64,000 bases of DNA from CAVOGJ01 sp963700865 (GCA_963700865.1 CAVOZC010000018.1:930001-994000), one strand, 5' to 3'; numbered from the stretch's first letter, positions 26,297 through 36,629 are shown. Notes: generated from the letters alone by a model not told the origin. Translations and numbers: made by a program.

Positions 26297-26704
26297 TTAC
26301 TGGTCCGTCGCGTCGGAGGGGCTCGCGTCCGTCGGAGTTCTTGGCTTGATCAGGCAATGGAACCCGATGCACATTTCTTCATCTTCGCGTTCCCGCTGTG
26401 CCTCAGCGAGCATCTGCTGCACCTGACTCATCAGCCGAGGATTCAAGGCGGCCGACACAATCCGCTGATTGCCATCTGGTCCCATGATGACGGTGGTCAA
26501 TACGGCCACGGTGTCATCATGCTGCAGCGCCGTGATAATGTTTTCGCCAATCTGCTGCTCGGCCGACTTGAGTGTGGTAACAAAATGGGGCAGGTGTTGC
26601 TCATCGAGATGCTCGATGATCTCCGGAGCGTTTTGCTCGGATGACTCGTCGGCGTGCGGTTCGTTATTCATACGGCAAGCGATTCCAAGGCATGCGAGGA
26701 TCAC
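26297..26704 (-). CDS. Small conserved lipoprotein-like protein
   Basis: This is a 135-residue protein. The N-terminus ILACLGIAC suggests a lipoprotein signal, but the true start may lie a few codons upstream, overlapping the end of the DUF1080 gene. The rest is charged, with HLPHFVTTLKSAEQQIGENI and LMSQVQQMLAEAQREREDEE forming likely helices. I do not recognise a family. It is probably cotranscribed with the DUF1080 gene that ends 15 bp before it. Confidence 0.5.
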   Translation of the reverse strand: MILACLGIACRMNNEPHADESSEQNAPEIIEHLDEQHLPHFVTTLKSAEQQIGENIITALQHDDTVAVLTTVIMGPDGNQRIVSAALNPRLMSQVQQMLAEAQREREDEEMCIGFHCLIKPRTPTDASPSDATDQ

Positions 26705-26718
26705 GGCTGTCGCACGGG

Positions 26719-27794
26719 TTACGAAGCGTCCCCGCGGATGGCAGTCGTCTTATCCCCCATCAAATCGACGGTCACTGATTTGACCGACCCGTCTTCACCC
26801 ACGAGAAAATCAACCCGACCATTGGTTCGCTTGAGCAGGAACGAGGTCGCGGATTGCGGGACGAGATCAAAATCGCGTCCCCAAAAACGCAGTCGGAGCT
26901 GATCGTTGGCGGAAAGAATCTGATACGCCACCTGACCGTTGAGCAGGTAGTCGCCGACAAGCCGTTCGCGCTGGGATGGCGTAAGCGTGATCTGCGGTTC
27001 CGCTTCGCCCAGACCCCGATAAGTCGGCGGTGGAGGCAGCTCGCGCAACCAGATGTTGCGGAACTTGACGGGATTGCCGTGATCCTGGAAGGCGAGCGGC
27101 AGTTTGTCGGGGTGAGCCGTGTAGGGATCGAACTTCAGCCAGTTGGTAGGCCCCCACAGCTCGAAATGATCCTGCACCAGGACTCCGTTGTGCAAAACGG
27201 TAACGATCGCGGGGCTGAGTAGCTTGCCGTCGGCGGCGAAACGGGGCCGGCGGAAAATGATGTCATACGTCTGCCATTGTCCGGGCGGCAGACAAGCATT
27301 CACCAGAGGTGGGTTTTGTCCGTAAAGAGCGCCTGCCTGGCCGTCCGCGTAGGTTTCGGATTGATACGAATCGAGTACCTGGATTTCGTACATCCCCATA
27401 AGGTAAACCCCGCTATTGCCTCGCCCCTGGCTGGTTCCGTGCGGGGGATTGGGCGTGGCCCATTCGACATGCAATTGGACATCTCCGAATCCCTGTTTGG
27501 TGCGGATGTATCCGCAATCGGGGGTCGGCACCAACGCGCCATCCTGGACGAGCCATTTCATCTCGGTTCCGTCGGCTTGCTCCCACTGTTCGAGGCCCTG
27601 GCCATTGAAAAGCACGATCGCATCCGAAGGCGGCTTGATCGGGCCGTCGATCGCGGCGGGAGTCACCACGGTGGGCGCGGCCGCTCGAGGTCATGGGCCC
27701 GGTAGGGCGAACGTTCCTCCGCCGAAGTGAACGGCAAGCAGGACAGCAACAGCACGGACAGCCAGGAGGATGGGACGGTCTTGAAATGACTCAT
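26719..27794 (-). CDS. DUF1080 (3-keto-disaccharide hydrolase family) secreted protein, frame-corrected
   Basis: The signal peptide (MSHFKTVPSSWLSVLLLSCL) starts at ATG 27794 and its frame stops at about 27666. The mature domain is in the next frame, with PPSDAIVLFNGQGLEQWEQA, GNSGVYLMGMYEIQVLDSYQ and a WGPTNWLKFDPYTAHPDKLP segment, the concanavalin-like pattern of DUF1080 proteins. A missing base in the GCGGCCGCGCC tract at about 27676-27683 reconciles the frames as DLERPAPTVVTP. These proteins act on or bind glycans and are numerous in planctomycetes. The last 80 residues form a second domain that I do not recognise. Confidence 0.8.
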
Positions 27795-27893
27795 GGCCAA
27801 GAGAGCTCTCAAGGGAACAGCGCGACGGGTAACCGGTGCCCTGTTGTAGCACGTTCGCAGGGACTCGTCACGCTCCGCCAGGCCACAGATGGC

Positions 27894-28496
27894 TCAGCCA
27901 GCTTTACGGCCTGCCTCGACCAGATAGGGGTTCAGCTGCGGATCGTTATACATTTTCATTTGCCGATACGTGCCATGCCGTTTCCGACCCCGATAGATGT
28001 CCTCCAGTAGCTCGCCGAGCGATTGGGCCAGGTCGGCTCGTTGGAGTCGGCCGACGTCAAGTTTTGATTGGATCGAGGCTCGTAAGGGCCCGTCCAGATC
28101 AGCTCGCCCAAGTTGCTCGTCGAGGTGATAGAGTCGCAGTGCCAGAATGGACAAGCGATCGATGCCACTGCCCGGGGTCTCGGTATTTCGAGGAGCCGCT
28201 TTGACCGGCAGAATTTGGCGTTCCGCCAGATCGGCGACCAGCCATTCGTCTATTTTTTCAATCCAGTCGTTCCGCTGCTGGTTGAGCTTGTCGATGGCCC
28301 GTTTGACATTGGCAATCTGAGCGTCACTGGCCTGAGGGCACCGGGCCTGGTCCTCTTCATGCCAGAGCCGAAAGTTGAACGCATGCTGTTGGCAGATCAG
28401 GCCCAGGATGCCCGTGCAGGGCTGGTCGATCTCCGCGGCATGCCAGCGCGCTACGCATTGTTGCTGCAATTGCAGCACTTGCCCGATGTCGATCAT
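27894..28496 (-). CDS. DUF4254 protein
   Basis: This is a 200-residue helical protein. It matches DUF4254 through the segments NFRLWHEEDQARC, IDKLNQQRNDWIEKIDEWL, TPGSGIDRLSILALRLYH and the C-terminal RQMKMYNDPQLNPYL. The family is found in Bacteroidetes and planctomycetes and has no proven function that I know of. The start at ATG 28496 is favoured by the family length; about 148 open codons upstream are not coding. It is divergent from the M28 peptidase gene. Confidence 0.82.
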   Translation of the reverse strand: MIDIGQVLQLQQQCVARWHAAEIDQPCTGILGLICQQHAFNFRLWHEEDQARCPQASDAQIANVKRAIDKLNQQRNDWIEKIDEWLVADLAERQILPVKAAPRNTETPGSGIDRLSILALRLYHLDEQLGRADLDGPLRASIQSKLDVGRLQRADLAQSLGELLEDIYRGRKRHGTYRQMKMYNDPQLNPYLVEAGRKAG

Positions 28497-28750
28497 GGGA
28501 ATTCCCTTTTCCAGAAGCACGAAGCGCAAGGACCAGGCGGCAGCCATCGCTCTCCCAGCCGTCGATTCTAGCGCCGCTGGCCGAAATTCAACAAGACGGA
28601 TCGGGGAAACACCGCGGCCGATCGGTCTGGCTTTTGGTCGGCGAGGGCAAACCGTACAATGTGGTGCTGGGAACAGGTTCCGGTCGAGGCTGCCGCGTTG
28701 CCCAGTAATCAAGCCGCCGCACGTGCTGTCAGGACGGTGATGGGAATCGC

Positions 28751-29771
28751 ATGAAACGACCCGCTGGATCAACGCTCTTGCTGGGAATGGGTGTCTTGGC
28801 GGTGTGCGTCGCCGTTGGATTTGTGGCCTTCTCCCAGCAACCGGGCAGCGCAATCGGCTGCCAAGTCGCGGACGCGGGGTCCATTGACGCTCGAAACGAT
28901 TCCGTTCAACGGCCGTCGGGCCTTTGGTTATCTTCGCCAATTATGCGAACTGGGCCCCCGGCCCAGCGGCAGCGAGGCGATGCTGCGGCAGCAGGCGATT
29001 CTGAAGAAGCACTTCTCGGCGCTGGGCGGGGAAGTCGACATGCAGGAGTTTGACATTCGAGATCGTCAGAGCGGCGATCGCGTGGCGATGGCCAATTTGA
29101 TCGCCCGCTGGCATACCGATCGGGTCCAGCGGATCTTGCTGTGTGCCCACTACGACACGCGGCCCTTTCCGGACCGTGATCCTGATCCGGCCAAGCGGCG
29201 AGCCGCCTTTGTGGGGGCCAACGATGGCGCGAGCGGTGTGGCCGTGCTGGCCGAATTGGCGTATGGCCTGGCGGAACTGGAGAGCCCTTTCGGGGTCGAC
29301 ATCGTGCTGTTCGACGGAGAGGAATATGTGTTTGATGACCGGCTCGATCAATACTTCCTCGGTTCGAACGAATTCGCCCGGATTTATCGTAATCAGCAAC
29401 GCGATTGGTCGTACCGCTGGGGTATCCTGCTCGATATGGTGGGCGACGCGGAACTCGAAATCTATCAGGAAGGCCATAGCGTAAAGTGGCGAGACACCCG
29501 TCCGCTGGTCGGTAGCCTGTGGCAGACGGCGAGGAAACTGGGCGTACGAGAGTTCATTCCTCGCGTGCGACATGAAATACTTGACGACCATATCGCCCTG
29601 CACGATGTGGGTGGCATCCCCTGTTGCGATATCATTGATTTTGATTATCCCCGACCAGGGACGAACTACTGGCATACCACGTCGGACACGCCTGACAAGT
29701 GCAGCCCGCTATCATTGGCGAAAGTAGGTTGGGTGGTGCAGGAGTGGCTGAAACAAGTCGAATTGGATTGA
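28751..29771 (+). CDS. M28-family / glutaminyl-cyclase-like metallohydrolase, frame-corrected
   Basis: The N-terminal anchor (MKRPAGSTLLLGMGVLAVCV) is at ATG 28751. The catalytic domain continues in another frame from about 28880, so an indel lies between 28850 and 28885. Zinc-ligand motifs of the M28 fold are AHYDTRP, GANDGASGVAVLAEL, FDGEEY, LLDMVGDAEL and YWHTTSDTPDKC. The overall pattern is closest to glutaminyl-peptide cyclotransferases, which form N-terminal pyroglutamate, but aminopeptidase activity is also possible. Its TGA overlaps the ATG of the next gene by one base, so the two are translationally coupled. Confidence 0.8.
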
Positions 29772-30421
29772 TGGACCCACTACATCTATGCATCGCGTTC
29801 GCGCCATTGGCCATTTATCTGGCCTTTCTGTCGTTGCTGAACCTGGGACGTTGGCCCAAGGTGGTGAGCGGCTTTCGCGATACGGCCTGCCTGGCTCTGG
29901 GCGTGAGCGGGCTGATGATTGTCGGCCCCATGGAGTTGTTGCTGCCCGAACGGGCCGCCTTCCATTTTGGTCCGTATATCTGGCTACTGTTGCTCGTGCT
30001 CTATGGGCTGGCGGTGGCTCTTTTTGTGCTCTCGATGCGTCCCCGGCTGGTGATCTATAACGCCACGACCGAGGAGCTGAGGCCGGTTTTGTCAGAGGTC
30101 GTACAGCAGATCGATCCGCATTCGCGGTGGGCCGGAGATGGCTTGTCCTTGCCACAACTGGGCGTGCAACTCTACATCGATCGGCACCCCCTCATGCGAA
30201 ATGTGCAATTGGTGGCGGCCGGCACGGGACAAGACATTCGGGGTTGGGCGACGCTGGAAAAGCGGCTAAGCGAAGCCCTGCGGCAGCGAGTCACGCCCCG
30301 CGGACGACAAGGATATGCGTTGCTGCTGGCGGCAAGCCTGCTGCTGGCGATCGTCGGGTCGCTGCTGATTCACGAGCGGGGTGAGATGCTGGTTGCCATC
30401 CGGGAACTGATGCGGATGTAG
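29771..30421 (+). CDS. Conserved membrane protein
   Basis: This is a 216-residue protein. Hydrophobic segments lie near residues 4-23, 37-55, 72-92 and 183-200, with a soluble domain between the third and fourth. It is coupled to the M28 gene by the overlap TGATG. I do not recognise a family. Convergence with the FHA gene 27 bp downstream suggests the transcript ends here. Confidence 0.6.
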   Translation: MDPLHLCIAFAPLAIYLAFLSLLNLGRWPKVVSGFRDTACLALGVSGLMIVGPMELLLPERAAFHFGPYIWLLLLVLYGLAVALFVLSMRPRLVIYNATTEELRPVLSEVVQQIDPHSRWAGDGLSLPQLGVQLYIDRHPLMRNVQLVAAGTGQDIRGWATLEKRLSEALRQRVTPRGRQGYALLLAASLLLAIVGSLLIHERGEMLVAIRELMRM

Positions 30422-30447
30422 GCACCCCGCGGACCCGCAACCCGCGA

Positions 30448-30951
30448 TTACTTTCTGGCCGCCGAACGGGCTGCCGCCGGCTTGCCGACCGACGGCCCGG
30501 CCGGAAGGGGAGTCGTGACCCGTTCATCCTCGACCGTGAGGGATCGCCCGACGCGGCGTTGCGGATCGACAACCGTACCGGCCGCGGCAATCTCGACCGT
30601 GTCGAGTTCGCGGACGCCAATCGATTCCGCCATAAACCCACTGGCGTCGGTTTCCGAAACTTCGCCGTATAGTGCCCGGAAGGTGACGGTGCCCACGGTG
30701 AGCAGCTGTCCCGGCTTGAGCAACTGGTCGCCGGCGATCCGCTCGCTGCCAACAAAGGTTCCGTTGAGCGAATCTCGGTCCCGCACCCACAAGCGGTCTT
30801 GTCGCTGAAAGATCTCGCAGTGATGACGGCTGACCAGGGGTTCGGCCAGGGTGATGGTATTGTTGGCGCCTCGACCCACGGAGGCCGGAAGTTCGAGTGG
30901 GATTTCGCGGCCACATTCGCCGCCACCGACAATCCTCAGTTTGGCCTGCAT
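30448..30951 (-). CDS. FHA-domain protein
   Basis: This is a 167-residue protein. Residues about 1-90 form a forkhead-associated domain that binds phosphothreonine peptides: VGRGANNTITL carries the conserved GR, and LVSRHHCEIFQ carries the SxxH motif, followed by DSLNGTFVG. The remaining 75 residues are a low-complexity tail. I chose ATG 30951, directly before the first FHA strand (MQAKLRIVGGGE). It may read signals from kinases such as those at 44-54 kb. Confidence 0.85.
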   Translation of the reverse strand: MQAKLRIVGGGECGREIPLELPASVGRGANNTITLAEPLVSRHHCEIFQRQDRLWVRDRDSLNGTFVGSERIAGDQLLKPGQLLTVGTVTFRALYGEVSETDASGFMAESIGVRELDTVEIAAAGTVVDPQRRVGRSLTVEDERVTTPLPAGPSVGKPAAARSAARK

Positions 30952-31250
30952 GAATGGGTTCCTGAGTAGAAGTTGCACGGGACCAACCACGGCTACCAAT
31001 GTAATGACGTCACCGCCCGAGGGAAAGTTCGATTGGCGGAAAAAAACCACCACGGGAATCCGCGCAAAGCATTTTCGTCAAACCAGTTGGGTCATGACGA
31101 TGAGGCGGGAGACTGGGCGGAAACGCACACGCGACGAGACAAGAAATGGTACTGTTTCAGCACCCCCTCGCCATCAACTCCCCTTGCGTTGCGAGCGGGC
31201 GAAAATATAATTTCTAAGCTTGCGTGGTATCGCGCTGGAGAATGCCATCT

Positions 31251-31323
31251 GCGGGTGTAGCTCAGTTGGCAGAGCACAACGTTGCCAACGTTGTTGTCGT
31301 GGGTTCGAATCCCATCACCCGCT
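31251..31323 (+). tRNA. tRNA-Gly (GCC)
   Basis: The acceptor stem GCGGGTG pairs with CACCCGC at 31316-31322. The anticodon loop is TTGCCAA (anticodon GCC). The T arm contains GGTTCGAATCC. The 3' CCA is not encoded. It lies upstream of tig. Confidence 0.97.
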
Positions 31324-31476
31324 CTTTTTCGTTGCCGCAGGTTTCAGGTGGTCTTGAGGCGCTGCGGTTGTTTTTTGCGTTTGTGGTGCGATGCCTTTGC
31401 GATGTGTGTTCGCCGGGGCGCCGTTTCTTGCCATCGCGCCTGATCCAGACGCCCCCCTTTATTTGGATTGCTGGCT

Positions 31477-32964
31477 ATGACCTCCGATATTGAAGCCCCG
31501 ACCGACGATGCCCCGGGGCAGGAAGAAACGCCCAAGCTCGAACTGACCGTCGAGGTCCGTTCGCCGAGCGCCTGTGAACGGCACGTTACGGTAACGGTTT
31601 CACGAAACGATGTGGATCGTTACTTCAATGATGCGATCGGTGAGTTCGTATCGGACGCGAATGTCCCCGGTTTTCGCCAAGGCCGGGCGCCAAAAAAATT
31701 GGTGCAAAGTCACTTTCGCAAGGAATTGAATGACCGCGTGAAGGGGTCGCTGCTGATGGACAGCATGACCCAGGTCACCGAGGACGAGGATTTTTCGGCG
31801 ATCAGCGAGCCCGATTTTGACTTTGACGCGGTTGAAATTCCCGAAGAAGGGCCGCTCACCTTCGAGTTCAACATCGAGGTGCGTCCCGAATTCACGATGC
31901 CCCAGTGGAAGGGGCTCAAGCTGGAACGGCCCAGCAAGGCCTTCGGCAAGAAGGAAATCGACGACCACCTGGCTCGGCTGCTCGAGAAGCATGCCGTTCT
32001 GCAGCCGATTGAGGAACCGGCGGCGCTGGAGGATTTGCTGACGGTCACCATGACGTTTCACGCCGATGGCAAGCAGGTGGCGGTCCTCAAGGATCGCGAA
32101 ATTCGCTTACGGCCCGAATTGAGTTTTCGTGATGGGGTCATCCACGGGTTGGACAAGCAGCTGGTGGGGGCGAAACGAGGCGAGCACAAAACCGCCACGT
32201 TTTCGCTGAGCCCGCAGGCACACCATAAAGCCTTGGCGGATAAGGAGATTGAGGTTCGGATCGACGTCTTGGAGGTGAAGCGCGTTGTGCCTCCGCAACT
32301 GACGCCCGACCTGATCGAGCGGCTCGGCAATTTTGAAAACGAGGGAGAAGTTCGCGATGCGGTCAAGGACGAGCTGGAACGGCAGCTGAATTACCACCAG
32401 CATCAGGTCATCCGGAAGCAGATCACGGATTTGCTGACCGAGTCCGCCAATTGGGAACTGCCCCCGGAGTTGCTCCGCCGCCAGTCGGGACGAGAGTTGC
32501 AGCGTGCGGTGATGGAATTGCGTTCCAGCGGCTTCTCGGATGAACAAATTCAGTCACATGCCAACCGCATTCGCCAGTCGAGTGCCGAATCGACCGCCAA
32601 GGCGCTGAAAGAGCACTTTATTCTCGAGCGAATTGCCGAGGATGAGGAACTGGATGCGGTGGACGCCGACTTCGACCAGGAAATCATGATGATGGCAATG
32701 CAATCACATGAGAGTCCGCGCGCCGTGCGTGCGCGTATTGAAAAGCAGGGGCTGATGGACGCGCTGCGGAACCAAATTGTCGAACGGAAGGCCCTGGAGA
32801 TGATCAAGGGACAAGCCACGTTCGTCGACAAGCCCTGGAGTCCCGAGCGGAGTACGACCTACGCGATCGATTTCGCGGTCAGCGGTGAGGACGAGGGCGA
32901 GATTCCGGATGCCAAGCATGCCGCCGAACCGCAGGCGTTGCCGCAAGCGGAAGACCACACCTGA
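31477..32964 (+). CDS. tig: Trigger factor
   Basis: Trigger factor is the ribosome-bound chaperone and prolyl isomerase for nascent chains. The 495-residue protein has the ribosome-docking motif VPGFRQGRAPKKLVQ (residues about 63-77), a central FKBP-like domain (about residues 160-260) and a long helical C-terminal chaperone region. Both ends carry acidic extensions beyond the usual ~430 residues. ATG 31477 is preferred over a TTG at 31468. It precedes two clpP genes, a common bacterial order linking folding and proteolysis. Confidence 0.93.
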   Translation: MTSDIEAPTDDAPGQEETPKLELTVEVRSPSACERHVTVTVSRNDVDRYFNDAIGEFVSDANVPGFRQGRAPKKLVQSHFRKELNDRVKGSLLMDSMTQVTEDEDFSAISEPDFDFDAVEIPEEGPLTFEFNIEVRPEFTMPQWKGLKLERPSKAFGKKEIDDHLARLLEKHAVLQPIEEPAALEDLLTVTMTFHADGKQVAVLKDREIRLRPELSFRDGVIHGLDKQLVGAKRGEHKTATFSLSPQAHHKALADKEIEVRIDVLEVKRVVPPQLTPDLIERLGNFENEGEVRDAVKDELERQLNYHQHQVIRKQITDLLTESANWELPPELLRRQSGRELQRAVMELRSSGFSDEQIQSHANRIRQSSAESTAKALKEHFILERIAEDEELDAVDADFDQEIMMMAMQSHESPRAVRARIEKQGLMDALRNQIVERKALEMIKGQATFVDKPWSPERSTTYAIDFAVSGEDEGEIPDAKHAAEPQALPQAEDHT

Positions 32965-33088
32965 TCGAGCCGCCCAGGAAATCCGATTTGACGTCGAACG
33001 AGCCCCCCGCGTACAAATAGCAACCGGGACGGCGCTCCGCCGGCCAGCTTTCAACGTCGGTAGAATCGCCAAAAACAGAGAGGGATCG

Positions 33089-33715
33089 ATGGATATGAGC
33101 GGCCGCCCCGTGACGCCAACCAGCGCGCAAGCCTACATGGATTACCAACGTCAGCGGCAAATGACGCTGGGGGACCTGCTGCTGGAGAACCGGATCGTCT
33201 TTCTGCAGGGAGAAATCTACGACGGCAACGCCAATGAACTGGTGATGAAGCTGTTGTACCTGCAAAGCGAAAACCGGCGTAAAGACATTCACTTTTATAT
33301 CAATTCGCCGGGAGGCAGCGTGACGGCCACCATGGCCATCTACGATACGATGCAGATGCTGACCTGTCCCGTATCGACCTACTGCGTCGGGCTGGCTGCC
33401 AGCGGTGGCGCTATTCTGCTCGCCGGAGGCGCCGCGGGAAAACGCTTCGCCCTGCCCCATGCGAAGGTCATGATTCACCAGCCGCACGGGGGCGTGGGGG
33501 GGCAAGTCAGTGATATCGAAATCCAGGCCGAACAAATCATCAAGACTCGTGATGTGCTGAATCACGTTTTAGCCCAACATACCGGGCAAGATGTCCAGAG
33601 AATCGCCAAGGACACCGACCGCGATTTCTACATGGACGCGGGCGAGGCCAAGGCGTACGGCATCGTCGATGACATCCTCACGAAACCGCTCGAGTCGGAT
33701 GAAGACGAAGACTAG
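33089..33715 (+). CDS. clpP: ATP-dependent Clp protease proteolytic subunit, paralogue 1
   Basis: This is a 208-residue ClpP subunit. The catalytic triad is visible as Ser in GLAASGGAILL, His in KVMIHQPHGG and Asp in KDTDRDFYMD. The serine context ASGGA differs from the usual ASMGA of paralogue 2, which suggests a specialised, perhaps mixed-ring subunit. ATG 33089 follows GAGAGGG. It sits 124 bp after tig and 77 bp before the second clpP. No clpX is present in the window. Confidence 0.9.
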   Translation: MDMSGRPVTPTSAQAYMDYQRQRQMTLGDLLLENRIVFLQGEIYDGNANELVMKLLYLQSENRRKDIHFYINSPGGSVTATMAIYDTMQMLTCPVSTYCVGLAASGGAILLAGGAAGKRFALPHAKVMIHQPHGGVGGQVSDIEIQAEQIIKTRDVLNHVLAQHTGQDVQRIAKDTDRDFYMDAGEAKAYGIVDDILTKPLESDEDED

Positions 33716-33792
33716 GCCGGGCACGAGCAGCGAAACCGATCTTGCGACCAGCGGGATTCACCAGAATAACCAGGGACAGGAGTTGAGCCCCG

Positions 33793-34383
33793 ATGCCACT
33801 GATTCCTTACGTCGTCGAGAAAAGCGGACGTGAAGAGCGCGTCTACGATATCTACAGCCGCCTGCTGAAAGACCGCATTGTCTTTCTGGGATCGGGTGTC
33901 AACGACGAGGTCGCAAATTCCATCGTGGCCCAACTGTTGTTTCTGCAATCGGAAGACCCCAAGTCCGACATTCAGCTCTACATTAACTCACCCGGCGGTA
34001 GCGTCAGCGCCGGGCTGGGTATCTACGATACGATGCAATTCATTACCTGCGACGTGGCGACCTATTGCATCGGTCAAGCCGCGTCGATGGGAGCGGTCCT
34101 GCTGGCCGCCGGCGCCAAAGGAAAACGATTTGCCCTGCCCAACGCCCGGATCATGATTCACCAGCCACTGGCCGGCATGGAAGGTACCGCCGAGGACATC
34201 ATGATCCATGCCAATGAATTCCGGAAAACTAAGAAGCGGCTGAATGAGATCCTGCAAAAGCACTGCGGTCACGATTTGACGCAAATCGAAGCCGATACCG
34301 ATCGGGATCGTTTCATGACGGCCGTGGAGGCCATGGAATACAACCTGATCGACAAAGTCGTGGATCACATGGAGAGCAAGTAG
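33793..34383 (+). CDS. clpP: ATP-dependent Clp protease proteolytic subunit, paralogue 2
   Basis: This 196-residue protein is a canonical ClpP, with INSPGGSVSAGLGIYDTMQF, the active serine in GQAASMGAVLLAAG, His in RIMIHQPLAG and Asp in EADTDRDRFM. It assembles into tetradecameric chambers fed by Clp ATPases. An AGGAG lies 10 nt before ATG 33793. It is the conventional paralogue of the pair. Confidence 0.95.
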   Translation: MPLIPYVVEKSGREERVYDIYSRLLKDRIVFLGSGVNDEVANSIVAQLLFLQSEDPKSDIQLYINSPGGSVSAGLGIYDTMQFITCDVATYCIGQAASMGAVLLAAGAKGKRFALPNARIMIHQPLAGMEGTAEDIMIHANEFRKTKKRLNEILQKHCGHDLTQIEADTDRDRFMTAVEAMEYNLIDKVVDHMESK

Positions 34384-34612
34384 GGCTTGGCCGCCAATCC
34401 GCGGCAGCCACCAAATTCCGACAGGATGTCGGAAGGTAACGATACGACATAGATAACGTATGTGACTCAAGGACGAGCGTTCGCCCCTCTTCCCGCACGC
34501 CGGGCGAACGATCGCTAGTGCAACCTATCCCATCGACAAGTTCCCGCTTCCGGCTGGGCGCGCCTTGGCCCGCCTGGAAGTGGTGCGCATGATATTGCTG
34601 GAGCCATCCGTA

Positions 34613-36082
34613 ATGCGATTCCGCAAACTAGGGCTGATCCTGATCACCGGCGTCTTGTGCGGCTGCCATTATCGGGACCCCTCCATCGATATGCTGCATG
34701 GAGAACTCCGTTGGATGGAAGACCAACTCTACCTGTTGGAATCCGAATTGGATGATGCTTGCGTCGAGCTGGCACGTTGTAAAAAGTCAAAGACCGACTG
34801 TGTGGTCGATTGCGAGCCCAGCGCGGCCGTCCCCTGGATGCCAGTCACCGATCCCGCGCCTGCCGGTAGCGGTACACGCCTCTTTCCCTTCCGCAAGGAC
34901 AACCAGGCGGCTCCCTCTCCCAACGATCGCCCGGCCACCGGCGGCACCGGTCGCTCCACGCCGACCGATGTGGATGTGTCTTCCCCCGTGGAAGTGGAAC
35001 TGCCGGATGCGGCCACGGATGTGCCGACGTTTGAGAGCCCCGCGGCGGAGTCGACTCCCAGCCGCCGCTTCGAGGCGCCGCGAAGCGAATCGTCGCGCTC
35101 ACTGGAGCCGCCGGTTCCCCAAGAAGATGCCGCATCAAGCGATCGCAGCGAACAACTCGACCTGCGCCCCTTTGACGAACCGCAACCCGTGCCGGCCATC
35201 CCGAATACCGGCTCGCCCCCGCGGCTGGAGAGCGACGATCGGCCTTCGTTCCCCGACAACAATCGCGACGCGGACCTCCTGGAACCCAACCCCATTCGCC
35301 TGCAATCGCATTGGGAGCCGGCCGCCGACGATGCGGTCGGCGAACGATCGCCCGCCCTGGATGCCCACGTGACCCATGTCGTCGTGGCCGCACAGCGGCA
35401 CGCCACAGACACGCACGATCATGATCTCACGGTCGTGATCGAACCCCGTAATGCGGACGGCCAGTACGTCGCCCTGCCCGCCCCAGTCAGCGTGGTCGTG
35501 CTGGATCGGTCCAAATCGGGAGCCGCCGCACGCATCGCCCGTTGGGATCGGACGGCCGAGGAAACCGCCACCCAGGTGCAGATCACCGGCGCGGGGCGGG
35601 GACTGCATCTGGAACTCTCCTGGCCCCAGACCGTGCCCGTCAGCGACGAGCTGGTACTCTTTGCCCGCTACACCACGATCGATGGTCGAAAGCTTGAGGC
35701 CCGCGTGCGACTCGACGCCGACACGCCTGTCCCGATCGCCGACACCGAATGGGTGGTGGATCCGGTTGCCGACACCCCATCCGACACGCCATCGACTGGC
35801 TGGACGGTTGTCAGCCACGAAGAAGAACCAACCGACGAGCAAGGTTTGCTCGAGCCGCTCGCCACGGAGGAATCCTGGGAAGTCGTACCCCGCGAACCGG
35901 CGCGGCTCAAGTTCTTTCCCGCCGATCCCAACGGAGAAGCGAGGCCGCGCACGCAGGCGGCCGAGCCGAGTGTCCGCCAGCCCCCGCCCTTATCCGCGTT
36001 GCAACGCTCGGGTGGCCTGACCCCGCCCACATCCCAGAAACATCGTCCCGTGCCGCGACCGGAGTGGCGGCCCAATCGCTAG
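34613..36082 (+). CDS. Conserved lipoprotein with proline/serine-rich linker
   Basis: This is a 489-residue protein. The start at ATG 34613 gives a lipoprotein signal ending ILITGVLCGC (cysteine at about residue 18). A short coiled-coil-like helix follows (LRWMEDQLYLLESELDDACV). Then comes a ~190-residue low-complexity region rich in P, S, D and E. A beta-rich domain spans residues about 240-370. The rest is again low-complexity. It is likely a membrane-anchored envelope protein. I do not recognise a named family. mog starts 10 bp after its stop. Confidence 0.7.
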   Translation: MRFRKLGLILITGVLCGCHYRDPSIDMLHGELRWMEDQLYLLESELDDACVELARCKKSKTDCVVDCEPSAAVPWMPVTDPAPAGSGTRLFPFRKDNQAAPSPNDRPATGGTGRSTPTDVDVSSPVEVELPDAATDVPTFESPAAESTPSRRFEAPRSESSRSLEPPVPQEDAASSDRSEQLDLRPFDEPQPVPAIPNTGSPPRLESDDRPSFPDNNRDADLLEPNPIRLQSHWEPAADDAVGERSPALDAHVTHVVVAAQRHATDTHDHDLTVVIEPRNADGQYVALPAPVSVVVLDRSKSGAAARIARWDRTAEETATQVQITGAGRGLHLELSWPQTVPVSDELVLFARYTTIDGRKLEARVRLDADTPVPIADTEWVVDPVADTPSDTPSTGWTVVSHEEEPTDEQGLLEPLATEESWEVVPREPARLKFFPADPNGEARPRTQAAEPSVRQPPPLSALQRSGGLTPPTSQKHRPVPRPEWRPNR

Positions 36083-36092
36083 GAAGTCGCCC

Positions 36093-36629
36093 ATGCCCGA
36101 CGTTGCGAAGATAGGTGTGGTCACCGTTTCCGATCGAGCCAGTCGGGGTGAGTACGAGGATCGCGGCGGACCAGCCATCCTGGCCTATCTGACCCAGACG
36201 TTGACCACTCCCTGGCATCCTGTCTCCCGCCTGGTGCCGGACGACGTCACACTGCTCGCGTCGACACTGATCAGCCTGGCCGATGACGAACAATGCAGCC
36301 TGGTCATCACCACCGGCGGCACCGGACCGGCGGCGCGCGATATCACGCCTGACGTCACCGCCGATATCTGCGAAAAAATGCTGCCAGGCTTTGGGGAGCA
36401 AATGCGGCAGGTCTCCCTGCAGTTCGTCCCGACCGCCATCCTTTCTCGCCAAGCCGCCGGAATTCGCGGCCGCACGCTGATCATCAACCTGCCGGGCCAG
36501 CCCAAGGCCATCGGCGAATGCCTGGACGCCGTCTTTCCGGCCGTTCCCTACTGCCTGGACCTGCTCGGGGGACCCTTCCTGGAAACCGATCCGCACCGCT
36601 GCGCCGCCTTTCGCCCAGGCCAGAAATAG
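36093..36629 (+). CDS. mog: Molybdopterin adenylyltransferase (Mog/MoaB family)
   Basis: This 178-residue protein has the family motifs GVVTVSDRASRGEYEDRGGP at the N-terminus, VITTGGTGPAARDITPD (residues about 70-86) and LIINLPGQPKAIGECLDAV near the C-terminus. Mog adenylylates molybdopterin before molybdenum insertion. No other molybdenum cofactor genes are present in the window. The start has AGGAAG 7 nt upstream. Confidence 0.88.
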   Translation: MPDVAKIGVVTVSDRASRGEYEDRGGPAILAYLTQTLTTPWHPVSRLVPDDVTLLASTLISLADDEQCSLVITTGGTGPAARDITPDVTADICEKMLPGFGEQMRQVSLQFVPTAILSRQAAGIRGRTLIINLPGQPKAIGECLDAVFPAVPYCLDLLGGPFLETDPHRCAAFRPGQK

